A DNA stretch of 9,061 nt from Deferribacteraceae bacterium UBA1873 (GTDB lineage Bacteria > Chrysiogenota > Deferribacteres > Deferribacterales > Flexistipitaceae), in contig DDHP01000056.1 of assembly GCA_002338145.1 (NCBI GenBank), forward strand, positions 14,176 through 23,236. The letters run 5' to 3'. Below are positions 1-5,208 of this stretch, piece after piece (within the stretch, counting starts at the first letter, position 1; every line of letters begins with the position of its first letter). The position numbers were made by a program, and so were the translations under genes. The notes under the pieces were generated by a model that saw nothing but the letters and a program-made list of their open reading frames with translations, made no database searches and was not told the origin of the DNA.

Positions 1-63
1 AGTTGTGCAAAGGTCTCAACTTGGGAGGAGAGTAAAAGTGGGTACATTTTGCCAAACAACAGT

Positions 64-106
64 TTTGTCACCTCGAGCGAAGTCGAGAGGTCTCTTTGCC
101 AAACAG
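64..106 (+). repeat. Interspersed palindromic repeat, unit 1
   Basis: This 43-base unit is identical to 191-233. It opens with TTTGTCA, then a hairpin head CCTCGAGCGAAGTCGAGAGG in which CTCGA pairs with TCGAG around a GCGAAG loop, and ends CTCTTTGCCAAACAG. It resembles the dispersed REP-like repeats of the 'GTCATTCCGAGCGAAG' kind that I know from several bacterial phyla. It is non-coding, and its function is unknown. Confidence 0.85.
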
Positions 107-126
107 CGGTAGAGATTTCTCCGCTA

Positions 127-158
127 CACCGGGCACATAAGCATTTATCTGCTCGGTG
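127..158. repeat. Second hairpin repeat family, copy 1
   Basis: The sequence folds as a 14-position stem (CACCGGGCACATAA against TTATCTGCTCGGTG) with a GCAT loop. One pair is a G-T wobble and one is a C-C mismatch. The 3' arm plus flank, 151-165 (GCTCGGTGCTCGATT), is identical to 463-477 in copy 2. It is non-coding and unrelated in sequence to the 43-base units on either side. Confidence 0.65.
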
Positions 159-190
159 CTCGATTCCGGTCGAAATAACACATATAGGTA

Positions 191-233
191 TTTGTCACCT
201 CGAGCGAAGTCGAGAGGTCTCTTTGCCAAACAG
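191..233 (+). repeat. Interspersed palindromic repeat, unit 2
   Basis: This is an exact second copy of the 43-base unit at 64-106, 127 bases downstream and in the same orientation. It also forms the outer part of the left arm of the large inverted repeat whose other arm lies at 8914-9051. Exact identity over 43 bases suggests recent duplication or gene conversion. Confidence 0.85.
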
Positions 234-260
234 TGTCGGAAAAATGATAAAACACAAGAA

Positions 261-328
261 TTTGTCACCTCTAGTGGAACCGAGGAATCTTTATTCTTAT
301 ATAACAAATATATCTGCGTTTCTGCTTA
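261..328 (+). repeat. Interspersed repeat, variant unit with AT-rich tail
   Basis: This unit shares the TTTGTCACCTC opening with those at 64 and 191, but its head continues TAGTGGAACCGAGGAATC. It carries an AT-rich tail with the phrase ATAACAAATATATCTGCG. The reverse complement at 8914-8981 matches it with four differences by hand count. The stretch 292-323 is a perfect 32-base match to the reverse complement of 8919-8950. Confidence 0.8.
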
Positions 329-436
329 CACTTACATAACTTTCAATAAGTGAAAAACAACAAAAAATTAATGTTGATTTTTTCAGACTAAATATATACT
401 TTCTTAAGAGCTTTGAATAAGTACTCCACCTATTCA

Positions 437-472
437 AGCACTGAGCATATAAGAATTTATGTGCTCGGTGCT
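437..472. repeat. Second hairpin repeat family, copy 2
   Basis: This is a perfect 16-bp stem (14 standard pairs or better with two G-T wobbles) capped by the tetraloop GAAT. The 5' arm is AGCACTGAGCATATAA and the 3' arm is TTATGTGCTCGGTGCT. Differences from copy 1 at 127-158 keep or restore pairing, so the fold seems to be what is preserved. It sits inside the larger inverted-repeat element 406-559. Confidence 0.75.
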
Positions 473-531
473 CGATTTGCAACCTCCCCTCCTATCAAAG
501 AGTTAGGAAGAACTGGGGAAGTGGTAAAATT

Positions 532-537
532 TATAAT
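532..537 (+). promoter_or_regulatory. Candidate -10 box for the acetyltransferase gene
   Basis: A perfect TATAAT lies 55 bases before the start codon at 593. The hexamer 17 bases upstream (AGAACT, 509-514) is a poor -35 match and there is no extended -10 TG, so this is a weak call. If used, the promoter lies inside the inverted-repeat element and transcription would start near its right terminal repeat. Confidence 0.3.
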
Positions 538-592
538 GGTTCAATTATTCAAAGCTCTTTTTTTACCAAATTTTTGTTTAGAGGTATTGTAA

Positions 593-1042
593 ATGCAAGA
601 TAATATAAGATTGCGCACTGCTTTCGAAAGCGATATACATCAAATGCTTCCTATATTAAAACAATTATTTGAAATGGAAAATGTTGCTTTTGATTCAAAG
701 AAACAGCAAATAGGGTTATCCATGATAATTAAGGAGAAAAGCTCGGAAGCTTTTGTTGCTGAAAACTCAGAAAGAATAATCGGCATGTGTACACTGCAAA
801 CTATTGTTTCAACAGCCACCGGCGGCCTGTCGGGCTATATTGAGGATTTTTGTGTGGATAATACATACAGAGGTCAAGGTATCGGTAGCAAAATCCTGGA
901 GTTTGCTGAAAACTGGAGTAAGGAAAATAATATTCCAAATATTTTTCTACTCACTAACAGCTCGAATAAAAAAACATTGGAATTTTATGAAAAAAATCAC
1001 TGGAAAAAAACAAACTATTTAGCATTTACCAAATCTTTGTAG
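593..1042 (+). CDS. GNAT-family N-acetyltransferase
   Basis: The product is a 149-residue single-domain acetyltransferase predicted to move an acetyl group from acetyl-CoA to an unidentified amine in the cytoplasm. The diagnostic GNAT motif A is clear: strand and loop IEDFCVDNTYRGQGIGSKIL at about 83-102, with the pyrophosphate-binding RGQGIG at 93-98. The C-terminal motif B follows, with an Asn-rich turn (122-125) and the FYEK helix (131-134) that usually places a tyrosine near the CoA thiol. Length is typical of the family. The ATG at 593 has AGAGG at 580-584, eight bases upstream. The gene stands alone, between a repeat region and the convergent glnQ. Only a mismatched weak hairpin (1062-1081) follows it, so no firm terminator can be named. 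The substrate cannot be predicted; peptide, polyamine or small-molecule amines are all possible. Confidence 0.88.
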   Translation: MQDNIRLRTAFESDIHQMLPILKQLFEMENVAFDSKKQQIGLSMIIKEKSSEAFVAENSERIIGMCTLQTIVSTATGGLSGYIEDFCVDNTYRGQGIGSKILEFAENWSKENNIPNIFLLTNSSNKKTLEFYEKNHWKKTNYLAFTKSL

Positions 1043-1108
1043 GACTGCGCGTCTGGAAGAGGAGAGGCTTTTTTGCCCCTCAAAAACATCTAAAATACTT
1101 TAAAGCTT

Positions 1109-1834
1109 TTATTTTACTTTTGCCAGGAAAGCCTTCGTTCGTTCATTCTGTGGATTGTCAAATATCTGTTCAGGAGGTCCTTCCTCCTCAATTACACCTT
1201 TATCTATAAAGATAACCCTGTCGGCCACTTCTCTTGCAAAACCCATTTCATGGGTAACAACAATCATTGTCATTCCTTCATTGGCAAGCTGTTTCATAAC
1301 CTCCAACACTTCTCCAACCAATTCAGGATCAAGTGCACTCGTAGGTTCGTCGAAAAGCATTACTTTCGGATTTAGTGCCAAAGACCTTGCAATAGCAACT
1401 CTTTGCATTTGGCCTCCACTTAATTGCGCCGGATATACATTGGCTTTCTCAGATAAACCGACTTTCTCCAAAAGTTGCAAGCCAATCTTTTTTGCCTCTG
1501 CGCTATTCATTTTACGCACTTTCAAGGGTCCCAGAGTGACATTTTCCAAAACGGTTTTGTGGGGAAAAAGATTAAACTGCTGGAAAACCATACCGGTTTC
1601 AGCTCTAATCTCGTTTATATTAACATCTTTACCGTTAATGTCGTGACCATCAACAATTATCTGACCGGATGTAATCTCTTCAAGCTTGTTAATGCATCTG
1701 AGCAACGTACTTTTTCCTGATCCGCTGGCACCGATGATAACAACCACTTCCCCTGCCTCAATTTCAAGATTTATTCCTTTCAGTACTTCAAGATCACCAA
1801 AATATTTATGTAAGTCTTTAATTTGTATTATCAT
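1109..1834 (-). CDS. glnQ: Polar amino acid ABC transporter, ATP-binding protein
   Basis: This is the 241-residue cytoplasmic ATPase that powers the importer encoded just upstream. All ABC motifs are intact: Walker A GASGSGKST (35-43), Q-loop in VFQQFNLFPH (83-92), signature LSGGQ (138-142), Walker B VMLFDEP (158-164), D-loop SALD (166-169) and switch histidine H195. Length and sequence are those of the GlnQ/HisP/ArtP group. It is the last gene of glnH-glnP-glnQ. Its ATG overlaps the glnP stop codon as ATGA (1831-1834), which points to translational coupling. It has only a weak ribosome binding site of its own. The signature reads LSGGQMQR rather than the commoner LSGGQQQR, a minor change. 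Family assignment is secure; glutamine over another polar amino acid is inferred from GlnH. Confidence 0.95.
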   Translation of the reverse strand: MIIQIKDLHKYFGDLEVLKGINLEIEAGEVVVIIGASGSGKSTLLRCINKLEEITSGQIIVDGHDINGKDVNINEIRAETGMVFQQFNLFPHKTVLENVTLGPLKVRKMNSAEAKKIGLQLLEKVGLSEKANVYPAQLSGGQMQRVAIARSLALNPKVMLFDEPTSALDPELVGEVLEVMKQLANEGMTMIVVTHEMGFAREVADRVIFIDKGVIEEEGPPEQIFDNPQNERTKAFLAKVK

Positions 1835-2496
1835 CTTAACCCCAACCTGTACTCCAAGAAATTAAGCGCCTTACTGATAACAAAAGTGATACATAGATAC
1901 ATAATTGCCACAGTAGTCCAAACTTCAAAAGCTCTAAAATTGGTAGCAATGATCTCCTGGCCTGTTCTCGTTAATTCTCCGACACCGATAACCACAAATA
2001 AGGATGTATCTTTTAAACTAATAATAAACTGATTGCCCAGTGGCGGTATCATGCGCCTGAATGCCTGGGGCCAAACCACATACAGCATATTCTGCATACG
2101 CGTCAAACCTATAGAGCGGCCAGCTTCCGTCTGACCTTTATCGATAGATTGTACAGAGCCCCTGACAATTTCCGCAATGTAAGCTCCTGAATTAATTGCA
2201 ATTGCACTAATAGCAGAGGTTAACGGGTTGATACGCATACCGAGTGCCATAGGCAGTCCAAAATATATAAACATTACCTGCACCATTATCGGTGTCCCTC
2301 TTATCGTTTCTATATATATGTTTGCAATGTATCTTAAGGGTTTAAATTTAATAAGTTTTAAAAGACCAAAAAATGCTCCGAGAAAAAAACCTATCAAAAG
2401 TCCGCTTGCTGTAATGATAATAGTTAGCTTTAAACCGGACATCAGTATGGGAATCGATTCCCATATAACTTCTGTTTTGAAATCAAAATCTGTCAT
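1831..2496 (-). CDS. glnP: Polar amino acid ABC transporter, permease protein
   Basis: This is a 221-residue inner-membrane subunit of the HisMQ type. About five hydrophobic segments are visible (roughly 19-45, 56-82, 92-112, 152-174 and 190-212). The family motif ETIRGTPIMVQ lies at 63-73. The cytoplasmic EAA loop that docks on the ATPase runs from E124 AGRSIGL to the WPQAFR stretch near 142-147. Only one permease gene is present, so the channel is probably a homodimer, as in the E. coli GlnP system. The ATG at 2494-2496 follows AAGGTG (complement of 2501-2506) at short spacing. It overlaps glnQ by four bases and is separated from glnH by 69 bases holding a strong hairpin, which may lower its expression relative to the binding protein. 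Confidence 0.95.
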   Translation of the reverse strand: MTDFDFKTEVIWESIPILMSGLKLTIIITASGLLIGFFLGAFFGLLKLIKFKPLRYIANIYIETIRGTPIMVQVMFIYFGLPMALGMRINPLTSAISAIAINSGAYIAEIVRGSVQSIDKGQTEAGRSIGLTRMQNMLYVVWPQAFRRMIPPLGNQFIISLKDTSLFVVIGVGELTRTGQEIIATNFRAFEVWTTVAIMYLCITFVISKALNFLEYRLGLR

Positions 2497-2524
2497 TTTG
2501 CACCTTGAGTATAAAATTTAAAAT

Positions 2525-2543
2525 GGCGGGCTGTTAGCCCGCC
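2525..2543 (-). terminator. Intercistronic GC hairpin between glnH and glnP
   Basis: In minus-strand RNA, GGCGGGCU pairs perfectly with AGCCCGCC around the loop AAC. This is followed by AUUUUAAAUUUUAU, an interrupted U-rich tract. It sits 22 bases after the glnH stop codon, inside the operon. It therefore looks like a leaky terminator or a stabiliser of the glnH 3' end, giving more binding protein than permease and ATPase. Such hairpins between binding-protein and permease genes are well known from other ABC importers (malE-malF). Confidence 0.65.
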
Positions 2544-2565
2544 GCAAAAATTGTTATATTGAGAT

Positions 2566-3312
2566 TTACTGTGGAGCTTCTCCGAACCACTTTTTATAAA
2601 GTTCTGCATATTGACCATTTTCCATAAATTTGAGGATTGAGATACTTACAGCTTCTCTCAAATCACTACCCTGTGTTAAAGCAATTCCATAGGACTGACC
2701 CTGATAAAGGGGACCGACGGTTTTGACTTTTCCTTTGCCGGCTGTTCTTGCAAAGTACATTACGTTTGGAGAATCAAAAAGTACAGCATCCACTCCACCA
2801 GACATCAGCTCCATATACATACCGTCAGTGTTTGGGAAAAGTTTAAGATTATCGCCCTTTATTCCGTGCTGCTTTAGGAAATCTGCACTGGTCGTAGCCA
2901 GCTTTGAGCCTACTTTTTTTCCTTTCAAATCCTCCACGCTTTTTATGTCATCATTATCCGCCCTTACAAGCATTTTAAGACCGGCATCGTAATAGGGATA
3001 TGCAAAATCCACAACCTTTTCTCTTTCAGATTTGATTGTCATTCCGGCTATGGCAACATCCAGGTTACCGGTCTGAAGTCCCGGGATAAGACCGTTAAAA
3101 TCCATAGGCTGCAGTTTATAATCCCATCCGTTATCTTTTGCTATCATATCCCATAGCTCAATATCAAAACCGACATATTTGTCTCCCTTTTTGAATTCGA
3201 AAGGCATAAAACTTGTATCTGTTCCCACTATAAGCTGTCTTGCAAAAACACTTCCCACGAGAAAAAATGTCAGCATTAAACTAATTATAAAAATCCTCAA
3301 AAACTTTTTCAT
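2566..3312 (-). CDS. glnH: Glutamine-type ABC transporter, periplasmic binding protein
   Basis: This 248-residue protein captures the amino acid in the periplasm and delivers it to GlnP. Residues 1-24 form a signal peptide: a basic MKKFLR start, a hydrophobic core and a probable cut after VFA. The mature part follows E. coli GlnH closely: TDTSFMPFEF (31-40), YVGFDIELW (46-54), LQPMDFNGLIP (68-78), AGMTI (89-93), R97 and the end YKKWFG (239-244). Recalled GlnH ligand residues are mostly kept (D32, F35, F72, T92, R97, K137, D180). The histidine before that aspartate is Phe179 here, and a pocket glycine is Thr141. It is the first gene of the operon, with a strong AGGAGG (3318-3323) five bases before the ATG. 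Glutamine is the best guess; a related polar amino acid is possible. Confidence 0.93.
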   Translation of the reverse strand: MKKFLRIFIISLMLTFFLVGSVFARQLIVGTDTSFMPFEFKKGDKYVGFDIELWDMIAKDNGWDYKLQPMDFNGLIPGLQTGNLDVAIAGMTIKSEREKVVDFAYPYYDAGLKMLVRADNDDIKSVEDLKGKKVGSKLATTSADFLKQHGIKGDNLKLFPNTDGMYMELMSGGVDAVLFDSPNVMYFARTAGKGKVKTVGPLYQGQSYGIALTQGSDLREAVSISILKFMENGQYAELYKKWFGEAPQ

Positions 3313-3338
3313 TGTAACCTCCTTTTATTATTTAATTA

Positions 3339-3366
3339 ATTTTAGCAAAAAACCATTTTATTGCAA
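3339..3366 (-). promoter_or_regulatory. Candidate sigma-70 promoter for glnHPQ
   Basis: On the minus strand TTGCAA (3361-3366) stands 16 bases before TAAAAT (3339-3344), matching consensus at 4 of 6 and 5 of 6 positions. This would give a leader of about 20 bases with AGGAGG in it. The region is very AT-rich, so chance matches are likely. I saw no clear sigma-54 (NtrC-type) -24/-12 pair. Confidence 0.4.
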
Positions 3367-3403
3367 CAAAAAATTTTCAATATGAAATACCTTTTAATAC
3401 CCA

Positions 3404-3431
3404 TTGACTATAAACATATTTTTGTTATTTT
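3404..3431 (+). promoter_or_regulatory. Candidate promoter for the ABC-class ATPase gene
   Basis: TTGACT (3404-3409, 5 of 6 matches) is followed after 16 bases by TATTTT (3426-3431, 4 of 6). It lies about 50 bases before the start codon at 3484, back to back with the glnH promoter in a 171-base divergent spacer. The weak -10 box and AT-rich setting keep confidence low. Confidence 0.3.
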
Positions 3432-3483
3432 TTACCAATCGTTTTGATTTAATAAATTATACCATAAAAAGGAGAATAATATA

Positions 3484-5208
3484 ATGAAACACATTTCTGA
3501 ACTGGAAAAAATACTGAACCGAATAAATGGTAAAGGATATAAAGCATACAACGACATCAAGGGGGAGTATTTTCTGGATAATTACAGTATAATAATAGAC
3601 AGGGTGCAGGGAGATCCTTTCGCATCACCATCAAATATAAGAATAAAAGTCAATAAAGCGTTTCTTAATTATCCGGAAGAGATTATTGACGGAAAATTCA
3701 GGAAAATAGCTTTTGAAGACTATTTGGCAAGAATATTAAAAGCAAAATGTTTAAAATTTTCATCAGCAATAAAAGGTTCGGGAAAAAGCGGTGTATTAAC
3801 AATTAATGCCGGAGAGCAGGAAGTTATTGAACGGTCATCCGTATTTGCAGACAGTGAGCAGACTGAAATTCGCTTAAATGTAGGTCTTCCAGCAGCTGGT
3901 AGAAAAATATTGGGTGATGAATGCAAAAAAATCTTCTTTAATATCGTTTTCGAACTTGTTAATTCTTTGAAATGGGACAACACAAACCATGAAAAATGTG
4001 AATTGTTTGTTAAAACTATAGAAAATCATGAATTTATAAGAAAACAGCTTGAACATAATAATCTTGTGGCTTTTGTGGCAAACGGATCAATACTTCCGAG
4101 AGAAAGCGGCAATAGCCAAAAACCACTGCAGGATGCAATCCCCTTTTATTCTCCTAAATCACTGGAGATAATCCTCGAACTAAAAAATCCTGTCCACGGC
4201 AAAAACAAAATCTCAGGGATGGGAATACAAAAGGGGGTCACCACTATAGTAGGGGGAGGATTTCACGGCAAATCCACCTTGCTGGCCGCATTAAAAAAAG
4301 GGATATATCCTCATATACCCGGTGATGGAAGAGAATATGTAGTAACAAATCCCTCAGCAGTAAATATCAGAGCCGAAGACGGACGAAATATTCCGGGGAT
4401 AGACATAAGATTGTTTATAAACAACCTGCCCATGGACATGGATACATCATTTTTCAATACTACGAATGCCAGCGGTAGTACATCACAGTCTACAAATATT
4501 TTAGAGGCAATAGAAACAGGTTGTGAGCTCCTTCTGGTGGATGAAGATACGTCAGCAACAAACTTTATGGTAAGGGATGAAAAGATGCAGGCTCTTATAG
4601 CTAAAGATTTTGAACCCATCACCCCTTTTGTGGAAAAAGTAAGAAAACTTTATAAAAGGTTAAATGTCTCTACAATTCTGGTAATGGGGGGAAACGGTGA
4701 TTATCTTGGTGTTTCCGATACCGTCTTAATGATGAAAAATTTTAAATGTGAAGATGTAACACAAACTGCCAAAAAAATTTATAAACAATACAGTCGTGAT
4801 GACAAATATGAAAATGAGGGAATAATTTATCCACTAAAACAAAGGTTAATAAAAAAAGACAGCTTTGATTTTATCAGAGAAAGCAAAAGGTTTAAATTAA
4901 AGGCAATGAAAACAGACAGATTAATCATTAATAAAGAAGAAATCGATTTGAGAAATGTGGAGCAACTGGTTGACGAATCCCAAGTTCTAACTATCGGAAA
5001 AATAATAAAATATATTGCAGAAAAAAATAGAGATGTTACTTACAGCGAGCTGCGCAAAGAATTACAACACCTTGTTAGACAAACGGGATTTGACTTTTTA
5101 AGCAAAAAATCACCCGGCTTAACAAAGCCGCGATATGTTGAAGTTTTTGCTGCACTAAACAGGTTAAGAAAACTCAAAGTAAGTATTCAGAAATTGCCTA
5201 ATAAGTAA
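3484..5208 (+). CDS. Uncharacterised ABC-class ATPase (PF09818 type)
   Basis: This 574-residue soluble protein belongs to the 'predicted ATPase of the ABC class' family, whose bacterial role is unknown. The trypanosome homologue MRB1590 is an RNA-binding ATPase of the editing machinery. An N-terminal domain carries the family phrase RVQGDPFASPS (40-50). The ATPase core has Walker A VGGGFHGKST (256-265), HIPGDGRE (277-284), IRAEDGR (295-301), an ABC-signature-like ASGSTSQ (329-335) and Walker B LLLVDEDTSATNF (349-361) with D353 and E354. It then has EPITPFVEKVRKLY (377-390) and MGGNGDYLGVSDTV (401-414). The C-terminal part keeps KPRYVEVFAALNRLRKL (548-564). No membrane segment or partner permease is seen, so it is not a transporter. 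AGGAG at 3470-3474 supports the ATG. It overlaps convergent polX by 22 bases. A nucleic-acid-related role is inference. Confidence 0.9.
   Translation: MKHISELEKILNRINGKGYKAYNDIKGEYFLDNYSIIIDRVQGDPFASPSNIRIKVNKAFLNYPEEIIDGKFRKIAFEDYLARILKAKCLKFSSAIKGSGKSGVLTINAGEQEVIERSSVFADSEQTEIRLNVGLPAAGRKILGDECKKIFFNIVFELVNSLKWDNTNHEKCELFVKTIENHEFIRKQLEHNNLVAFVANGSILPRESGNSQKPLQDAIPFYSPKSLEIILELKNPVHGKNKISGMGIQKGVTTIVGGGFHGKSTLLAALKKGIYPHIPGDGREYVVTNPSAVNIRAEDGRNIPGIDIRLFINNLPMDMDTSFFNTTNASGSTSQSTNILEAIETGCELLLVDEDTSATNFMVRDEKMQALIAKDFEPITPFVEKVRKLYKRLNVSTILVMGGNGDYLGVSDTVLMMKNFKCEDVTQTAKKIYKQYSRDDKYENEGIIYPLKQRLIKKDSFDFIRESKRFKLKAMKTDRLIINKEEIDLRNVEQLVDESQVLTIGKIIKYIAEKNRDVTYSELRKELQHLVRQTGFDFLSKKSPGLTKPRYVEVFAALNRLRKLKVSIQKLPNK

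Larger units (their letters stand above)
191..328 (+). repeat. Left arm of a 138-bp inverted repeat bracketing the gene block
   Basis: Aligned without gaps to the reverse complement of 8914-9051, this arm matches at 122 of 138 positions by hand count (about 88%). The inner ends are best conserved, including a perfect 32-base match. The arms point inward around about 8.6 kb that contains every gene of the window. The arms are made of dispersed repeat units, so the symmetry may arise from two independent insertions rather than from one large element. Confidence 0.8.
406..564 (+). repeat. Multi-hairpin element with 15-bp terminal inverted repeats
   Basis: The ends AAGAGCTTTGAATAA (406-420) and TTATTCAAAGCTCTT (545-559) are perfect reverse complements. 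Inside lie the 16-bp hairpin at 437-472 and an imperfect hairpin at 482-525 (ACC/GGT, CCCC/GGGG, TCCTA/TAGGA). A run of seven T residues (558-564) follows the right end. The 5' arm can pair instead with TATTCAA at 431-437. It may be a small non-autonomous mobile element, since the internal hairpin is a repeat found elsewhere. It could equally be a structured transcript or leader ahead of the acetyltransferase gene. I see no clear target-site duplication. Confidence 0.5.
1..592. other. Gene-free repeat-rich region
   Basis: I see no convincing protein gene in this stretch. The short open frames across 49-482 run through palindromic repeats, lack good ribosome binding sites and resemble no family I know. 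The region instead holds two 43-base repeat units (64-106, 191-233), a related third unit (261-328), two copies of a different hairpin repeat (127-158, 437-472) and a multi-hairpin element closed by a 15-bp inverted repeat (406-559). A partial unit tail, TTTGCCAAAC, occurs at 48-57, so the array probably begins before the window. Confidence 0.75.

Noticed and set aside
1..60. Tail of an upstream gene at the left edge
   Set aside because: No frame gives a recognisable C-terminus. A partial repeat tail at 48-57 suggests the repeat array continues leftward.
64..328. Possible CRISPR array
   Set aside because: There are two exact 43-base units and one variant, with spacers of 84 and 27 bases, no regular spacing and no cas gene. 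Hairpin dispersed repeats explain it better.
49..482. Short open frames of 61 to 96 codons on both strands
   Set aside because: They run through hairpin repeats, lack good ribosome sites, and their translations look like read-through of repeats.
1062..1081. Hairpin GAGAGGC/GCCCCTC between GNAT and glnQ as a bidirectional terminator
   Set aside because: The stem has a mismatch, the T run is in the loop rather than after the stem, and neither strand has a proper U tract downstream. An AT palindrome at 1091-1116 is equally weak.
1155..1646. 163-codon frame opposite glnQ and similar long frames opposite other genes
   Set aside because: They are antisense shadows of genes with clear motifs and have no ribosome sites or family resemblance.
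3775..3795. GSGKSG at residues 98-103 of the ABC-class ATPase as a second nucleotide site
   Set aside because: It looks like a P-loop but lies in the N-terminal domain, lacks a matching Walker B, and as I recall is a family-conserved turn. The real Walker A is at 257-265.
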